A stretch of DNA of 43,540 nucleotides, from positions 1 to 43,540 of the forward strand of contig JANYGC010000076.1 of assembly GCA_025359425.1 (NCBI GenBank), given 5' to 3'. Each line of letters begins with the position of its first letter. The stretch's first letter is position 1. Shown here piece after piece: positions 36,114 to 43,540 of this stretch. The DNA is from Sphingomonadaceae bacterium (lineage in GTDB: Bacteria > Pseudomonadota > Alphaproteobacteria > Sphingomonadales > Sphingomonadaceae). Position numbers and translations under genes: made by a program. The notes beneath the pieces were generated by a model. The model was given only the letters and a program-made list of their open reading frames with translations, did no database searches and was not told the DNA's origin.

Positions 36114-37045
36114 CCTCGGCATGGAAACTGCTTGCCCTTGCTCCGCGCTCGGTGATCGAGGCGGCGCTGCTCGCGCATGAGGATGCCGCGGATTGGGACC
36201 CCGACATCGTCATCGCCGGGAGCGAAGTGGCCGAAGAACAGCCCGACGATTGGCAGCTGGAAGCTTGGCTGCCGCGTAAGCCCGCGCGCGGTGACAAAGC
36301 TGCAGTGGCCGGCCTGTTCGCCAAGGCGCCGACCTTCAGGATCGAGCAACTGCCCGAGACCGACTGGCTGACCGAGAGCCAGACCGGGCTCGAACCGATC
36401 CGCGCGGGGCGGTTTTACGTCCATACTCCCGAACATCCGCCGCTGAATGAAGCGGGCCTGCGCGATTACACCATCCCCGCCAGCCAGGCCTTCGGCACCG
36501 GCCAGCACGCCACCACCGCCGGTTGCCTGGCGATGCTCAGCGAGATGAAAGCGCGCGGCGTGGTGGTGCGCAACTGCGCCGACATCGGCACCGGCACCGG
36601 GCTGCTGGCCTTCGCGGCGCTGCACCTGTGGCCGCGCGCGCTCGCCACCGCGAGCGATATCGACGCGGTGTGCCTGTCGGTGGTCGATGACAACGCCCGC
36701 GCCAACGCCGTAGCCCAAGGCGCGCGCCCGGGCGAGCTGACCATGCTGGTCGCCGACGGGCTGGATCACCCGCTGCTCGAAGCGCGCGGGCCTTATGACC
36801 TGGTCATCGCCAACATCCTTGCCGGGCCGTTGATCGATCTTGCCCCGCACTTCGCCAAGTCGCTGGTCCCGGGCGGGCATCTGCTGCTCGCGGGCCTGCT
36901 CGAGACGCAGGAAGCACAAGTCCGCGCTGCCTGCCGCCGCGCCGGGCTGCGCATCGCCGAACGGCTGGTCAATGGCGACTGGTCGATCCTGTGGCTGCGC
37001 CAGCGCGACACCCCGCTGCGCCAGCGCGATTCCGGCCACAGGTGA
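36110..37045 (+). CDS. prmA: ribosomal protein L11 methyltransferase
   Basis: A 311-residue SAM-dependent methyltransferase. The N-terminal substrate-binding part is followed by the PrmA core with AFGTGQHATTAGCL, motif I DIGTGTGLLAFAAL and YDLVIANILAGPLIDLAP. PrmA trimethylates amino groups of ribosomal protein L11. The start is a GTG at 36110 overlapping the metallo-beta-lactamase stop (GTGA), and the end overlaps the EamA gene in the same way. Homology to PrmA covers the whole length, which is close to the family average of about 290-300. Confidence 0.93.
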   Translation: MTSAWKLLALAPRSVIEAALLAHEDAADWDPDIVIAGSEVAEEQPDDWQLEAWLPRKPARGDKAAVAGLFAKAPTFRIEQLPETDWLTESQTGLEPIRAGRFYVHTPEHPPLNEAGLRDYTIPASQAFGTGQHATTAGCLAMLSEMKARGVVVRNCADIGTGTGLLAFAALHLWPRALATASDIDAVCLSVVDDNARANAVAQGARPGELTMLVADGLDHPLLEARGPYDLVIANILAGPLIDLAPHFAKSLVPGGHLLLAGLLETQEAQVRAACRRAGLRIAERLVNGDWSILWLRQRDTPLRQRDSGHR

Positions 37046-37923
37046 AAACGCGCGATTTCTTGTTGCTGGTGCTGGTCTGCCTGTTCTGGGCGACCAACAA
37101 TGTGCTGAGCAAGGTGGTGATCAGCCACTGGCACGTGCCGCCGCTGTTTTACACCGCGGTGCGCTTTGCCATCGTCACGCTGGTCACTTTGCCGTGGCTG
37201 CTGCCGATGCCGCGCCCGGCCTGGCGCACCGTGGTGATCGGTCTGGCGATGGGCGCGGGCAGCTTCGGGCTGATGTTCGTCGCGCTCAAATGGGCCTCAC
37301 CGTCCGAAGCCGCAATCGTCGTGCAATCGAGCGTGCCGATGACGACCTTGCTGTCGGTCTGGCTGCTGGGCGAGCGGATCCACTGGCGCCGCGGGCTCGG
37401 CATTGCGTTGGCGCTGGCGGGCGTGCTGGTGGTGGTCTGGCAGCCGGGCTTTGCGGTCTCGGCCGGCATGGGCTTCCTGCTCGCCGCTGCTTTCTGCGGC
37501 TCGCTCGGTGCGGTGCTGATGAAGCAGATGGACGATATTGCGCCGCTGCGCTTTCAGGCCTGGGTCGGGCTGACCGGGCTGGTGCTGCTGGTGCCGCTGT
37601 CGGCGCTGATCGAGCCCCAGGGCTATCAGGCAGCGGCGGCGGCGGGGTGGCATTTCATCGCTGCGGTGTTCTGGTCGGCGCTGATCGTCTCGGTGTTTGC
37701 GCATAGCGCCTATTACCTGCTGATCGGGCGCTACGAAGCCAATCTGATCGCCCCGCTTACGCTGATGACCCCGATCGTCACGATCGCATTGGGAGTGGCA
37801 ATTACCGGCGACCATTTCGACGCGCGCATGGCCATCGGCAGCGCGGTGGCCTTGCTCGGGGTGCTGCTGGTCGCATTGCGGCGGACGTCGGCGCCGATCG
37901 CCGCAGCGCAGGAACGCTCGTAG
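37042..37923 (+). CDS. EamA/DMT-family transporter
   Basis: A 293-residue inner-membrane protein of the drug/metabolite transporter superfamily with about ten helices in two EamA repeats. The first repeat opens with VCLFWATNNVLSKVV, and WLLGERIHW marks its end; ALLGVLLVALRR ends the second. Substrate unknown; relatives export amino acids or metabolites. The start is a GTG at 37042 overlapping the prmA stop (GTGA). It is the last intact gene of the SDR-MBL-prmA-EamA operon, and a PilZ-like remnant follows. Confidence 0.88.
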   Translation: MKTRDFLLLVLVCLFWATNNVLSKVVISHWHVPPLFYTAVRFAIVTLVTLPWLLPMPRPAWRTVVIGLAMGAGSFGLMFVALKWASPSEAAIVVQSSVPMTTLLSVWLLGERIHWRRGLGIALALAGVLVVVWQPGFAVSAGMGFLLAAAFCGSLGAVLMKQMDDIAPLRFQAWVGLTGLVLLVPLSALIEPQGYQAAAAAGWHFIAAVFWSALIVSVFAHSAYYLLIGRYEANLIAPLTLMTPIVTIALGVAITGDHFDARMAIGSAVALLGVLLVALRRTSAPIAAAQERS

Positions 37924-37952
37924 GGCAAGCGAACCTTAATCCGGCGCTGCTA

Positions 37953-38159
37953 TGCCGCGCCCAAGAGCTCAAGCTCTACGCCACCGTGATGTGGTGCAAT
38001 GGCGCTGAATGCGGGCTCAAATTCGACCAGCCGCTCGATCTGGAAGACATGCAGGGTATGCTGTGGATCACCGAAAACCGCGAGCTGTACGCGCGGATCT
38101 GCAACGAAGCCCATGCGCTCGCCTGGGCCGAGGGCGAATGGCGCCGCGTCAATTCGCCG
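37953..38159 (+). pseudogene. truncated PilZ-domain remnant
   Basis: In this frame the sequence reads as genuine protein (YATVMWCNGAECGLKFDQPLD, then a helical tail to about EGEWRRVN). It matches the C-terminal part of a PilZ domain, which binds cyclic-di-GMP, but the N-terminal RxxxR and D/NxSxxG elements are missing. No start with a ribosome site is visible, and the frame runs back into the EamA gene without a stop. Its 3' end merges with the convergent membrane gene, whose stop is at 38160. I read it as the surviving piece of a PilZ gene cut by replacement of both ends. A small intact gene of unknown family is the alternative. Confidence 0.45.
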
Positions 38160-38987
38160 TCAGGCCACACCCATCAGCTTTGGCACGAAGGCTTGCCACC
38201 AGGGGGTGTTCCACAGCAGGATCGCCACAGCCCCGGTCGGCAGAACCAGCGCCAGCCAAATCTTGTAAGCCCTTTGTATCCCGCCCGAGCGATACAAATC
38301 CCACGCAAAAAGTGGCAGCGCCAAAAGCAGAATGTATATCTCTGGCGCCCACGGGCTGACCGGAAACGTGCTGGGCAACCAGGAAATCCGGTCAACTGCA
38401 GCGGGCATTGCCACGATCGGGGCCAGCACCATGAGGCGCTTGTGCGTTGCCATGTCGGTCTTGCGAGCGCGAAGGGCCAAGGCCACCACGGTGGCAAAAA
38501 CCAAGCCTATCTGTATTTGCAGCAAGGCGATATTGCCTCGAACCGCGACATCCATCAGTCCCTCTGCAGATGGCCCACCGGGCATTGCATGCACCGCATG
38601 CCAGGTTTCCCGGTACATGGTTGGTGCCAAGACGATACCGATCAGTACGACTGCGGGGGCCAGCACCATCGCGATCATGCCCAATTGCTTGTGCCCCGCG
38701 CGCCGTCCGGTCGCCATCAGGCTGGTCTGGGCGAGCAGGAGCAACAGCCAACTGCCCATGGCAATCGCGTGGAGGTGAAGCACGAAGGGAAACGGTGGAC
38801 GCTTACCCGCTTCGACCATACCGATTTTCATCACGGAATCCGGAATGAACCCGGTCAAGGTCACCGCGATCAGAAACACCGCCATGGCGACATAGATCCA
38901 GCGGTCAATTAGTGTTGCGAGGGCGTTCCTCGCTGCAGTCGGCCTTGCAGAAATTTCGGACGCGCTGAGTTCAATCGACGGCACCAT
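38160..38987 (-). CDS. seven-helix membrane protein, hypothetical
   Basis: A 275-residue protein with about seven hydrophobic helices and histidines near helix ends (HLHAIAMGSWLLLLL, AGHKQLG, HAVHAMPGG, THKRLMVLAP). The pattern recalls DUF2306-like or cytochrome b561-like membrane proteins, in which such histidines bind haem, but I cannot assign it firmly. The start at 38987 has a GGGGGA ribosome site. A sampled line (38461-38520) is about 57% G+C, somewhat below the neighbours. Its 3' end abuts the PilZ-like remnant on the other strand, which suggests that acquisition of this gene truncated the older one. No cofactor role can be claimed. Confidence 0.7.
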   Translation of the reverse strand: MVPSIELSASEISARPTAARNALATLIDRWIYVAMAVFLIAVTLTGFIPDSVMKIGMVEAGKRPPFPFVLHLHAIAMGSWLLLLLAQTSLMATGRRAGHKQLGMIAMVLAPAVVLIGIVLAPTMYRETWHAVHAMPGGPSAEGLMDVAVRGNIALLQIQIGLVFATVVALALRARKTDMATHKRLMVLAPIVAMPAAVDRISWLPSTFPVSPWAPEIYILLLALPLFAWDLYRSGGIQRAYKIWLALVLPTGAVAILLWNTPWWQAFVPKLMGVA

Positions 38988-39068
38988 GTTTTATCCCCCG
39001 GTGGTGCGACCCGTCGGTTAGAAAGTATCACGTTTGCGGCACTAAGCAAATCTGGCAGAATAGTCCGC

Positions 39069-41781
<2,713 letters not shown>

Positions 41782-41785
<4 letters not shown>

Positions 41786-43458
41786 ACCCGCTCCAGCAGC
41801 CGGTCGGCCTGCGCGCGGGCCTCAGCGGTGATCTCGGCGCCCGACAGCATCCGCGCGATCTCTTCCTGGCGGCCGGCTTCGTCGAGCAGGTGGACCGAGG
41901 TGCGCGTGACCGTGCCTTCGCTCGACTTGGCGATGACGTAATGCGTCGTCCCCCGCGCCGCGACTTGCGGGCTGTGCGTCACCGCGAGCAATTGCCCCCC
42001 ATTGCCATTGGCGCTCGCCAGCCGCGCCAGCCGTTCGCCGATGGCCGAGGCGACCGCGCCGCCGACCCCGCGGTCGATCTCGTCGAAGATCACCGTCGCC
42101 GCGCCGCCCTGCTCGGCCAGCGCCACCTTGAGCGCGAGGATGAAGCGCGACAGCTCGCCGCCCGAGGCGATCTTGTTGAGCGGCCCGAACGGCGCGCCGG
42201 GGTTGGTGCTGATCAGGAATTCGACGCGGTCGATCCCGCCCGCGCCCCACTGGTCCTCGGGCAATTGCTGGACGCTGGTCTGGAACTGCGCGGCATCGAG
42301 CTTGAGCGGGGCCAGTTCCAGCGCCACCGCCGCGTCGAGCTTGGCCGCCGCCGCACTGCGCTGCGCCGACAGGGCCTCCGCCCGCGCGCGATAGTCCGCC
42401 GCGCCTACCGCAACCGCTGCCTCGAGCGCCGCCAGTTCGGCCTCGCCGTGCTCGATCCCATCGAGCGCATCGCGCATGTCGTGCATCTTGTGCGGCAAGT
42501 CATCGACCTGGCAGTGGTGCTTGCGCGCGGCGGCGCGCAGCTCGAACAGCCGCAGCTCGATCCGGTCGAGCGCAGCAGGATCGTGCGCCAGCGCATCGGC
42601 GGCGCGCTCAAGCGAAGTCTCGGCTTCCGATGCCTCGATCACCGCGCGGTCGAGCGCGGCGAGCGCTTCGGCCAGCAAGGGATGCTCGCTCGCAATCCGG
42701 TCAAGCCGCCGCGCCGCGCTGCGCAAGCCGGCCAGCGCCGAATCCGATCCGGCCCACAGCTTGGCCAGCTCGGTCAGATCACCGGTCAGCCGCTCACCCT
42801 TCTGCATCGTCGCGCGGGCCTGCGCGAGCTGCTCTTCCTCGCCGTGCTGCGGTTCGAGCGTGGTCAGCTCGGCCAGGTGCGCGAGCAGCAGGTCGCGGTC
42901 TTCGGCGGCTTGCGCAATCGCGCCTTTGGCGAGTTCCAGCGCATCGACCGCGTTGCGCCACGCGGCCCAAGCCTGAGCCACCGCAACCACATCGGCCCCG
43001 GCATAGCGATCCACCAGTGCGCGGTGCCCGCGCGGATTGACGAGGCCGCGGTCGTCATGCTGGCCGTGCAGCTCGACCAGATGCGGCGCCAGTTCGCGGA
43101 GCAAGGCCGCGCCGACCGGCTGATCGTTGATGAACGCCTTGGAGCCACCGTCGGCCTTCAATCGCCGCTTGATCAGCAGCGGCTCGCCCGGTTCGACATC
43201 GACCTCGGCCTCGTTCAGCACTGCGCGGATCGCCGGGGGCAAGCGGTCGAATTCAAAACTGGCGACGACGCTGGCCTGCGCCTCACCGCTGCGCACCAGC
43301 GTGCTTTCAGCGCGCATCCCCAGCGCGAGGCCCAGCGCGTCGAGCAGGATCGATTTGCCCGCGCCGGTTTCGCCAGTCAGCACCCCCAGCCCGTCGGTAA
43401 ACGACAAGTCGAGCGCCTCGATCAGGACGATGTTGCGGATGGCGAGCGCGGTCAGCAT
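41782..43458 (-). CDS. recN: DNA repair protein RecN
   Basis: A 558-residue SMC-like ATPase. Walker A is GETGAGKS at residues 29-36, long coiled-coil segments rich in Ala, Leu, Glu and Arg span about residues 160-370, and the C-terminal lobe has the ABC signature (SGGELSRFILALK), Walker B (TVIFDEIDRGVGG) and the H-loop (VTHSPQVAA). RecN holds broken chromosome ends for recombination repair. The ATG at 43458 begins a normal RecN N terminus (MLTALAIRNIVLI). It leads the recN-GNAT-ligA operon. No LexA-type site can be recognised with confidence in the 82 bases left before the window edge. Confidence 0.96.
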
Positions 43459-43540
43459 GTTCGCCGCCTGTTCTAGCGGGGCAATGCTCGCGAGTCACCA
43501 CCGGGCGGACAATCAACCAACATCCGTTCGTGTCGAGCGA

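Overview
The window looks like chromosomal DNA of an aerobic, GC-rich alphaproteobacterium of the order Sphingomonadales, most likely near Erythrobacteraceae or Novosphingobium. This is inferred from the maf / short RNase E-G / yacG / tRNA-Phe block, a TonB-dependent receptor of sphingomonad type, paired MAPEG proteins, a B3 metallo-beta-lactamase and frequent GTG starts in coupled operons. No species can be named from the sequence alone. There are 47 intact protein genes I can support, one probable gene remnant, one tRNA and no rRNA, CRISPR array, recognisable transposase or prophage.

Layout. 0.1-5.8 kb: a class C beta-lactamase-like hydrolase, a YbjN-domain secreted protein, then a spermidine pathway operon on the minus strand (carboxynorspermidine synthase, an orphan gene, carboxynorspermidine decarboxylase) and a divergent threonine dehydratase-like enzyme. 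5.9-9.4 kb: two tandem MAPEG membrane proteins facing a TonB-dependent receptor across a strong bidirectional terminator. 9.6-11.7 kb: infA, maf, a short RNase E/G-like gene, yacG and tRNA-Phe. 11.7-15.4 kb: photolyase and a sodium:solute symporter (minus), PAP2 phosphatase (plus). 15.4-18.9 kb: korA, a four-helix orphan membrane gene, korB. 19.1-25.3 kb: HSL-type esterase, rppH, a TPR protein, an rsmB-like methyltransferase, guaB and an M28 peptidase. 25.4-29.3 kb: 3-hydroxybutyrate dehydrogenase, a YpfJ-type zinc metallopeptidase, a secreted hypothetical, a lactate dehydrogenase of the FMN family and a small membrane protein.

29.3-31.7 kb is the most accessory-looking part. It holds a gene-free 0.46 kb stretch, a ParDE toxin-antitoxin pair with an operator-like palindrome, and a DUF4160-DUF2442 pair bracketed by direct copies of a GTGTCCCCGGAA repeat (one copy on one side, three on the other). 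Next to it lies an AT-richer lipoprotein gene directly after sdhA, where sdhB would normally be. 31.6-34.3 kb is sdhCDA. After a long perfect inverted repeat comes a tightly overlapped plus-strand operon: SDR, B3 metallo-beta-lactamase, prmA, EamA transporter. Then a truncated PilZ-like remnant meets a seven-helix membrane protein. 39.1-43.5 kb is a recN-GNAT-ligA operon whose ligA has a central segment of clearly lower G+C.

The recurring theme is small AT-richer orphan genes (about 48-51% G+C by hand count in sampled lines) sitting exactly at translationally coupled junctions of core metabolic operons (spermidine, Kor, Sdh). I see no wholly new large system; the best candidates for follow-up are the repeat-bracketed DUF4160-DUF2442 cassette and the set of operon-junction orphans.
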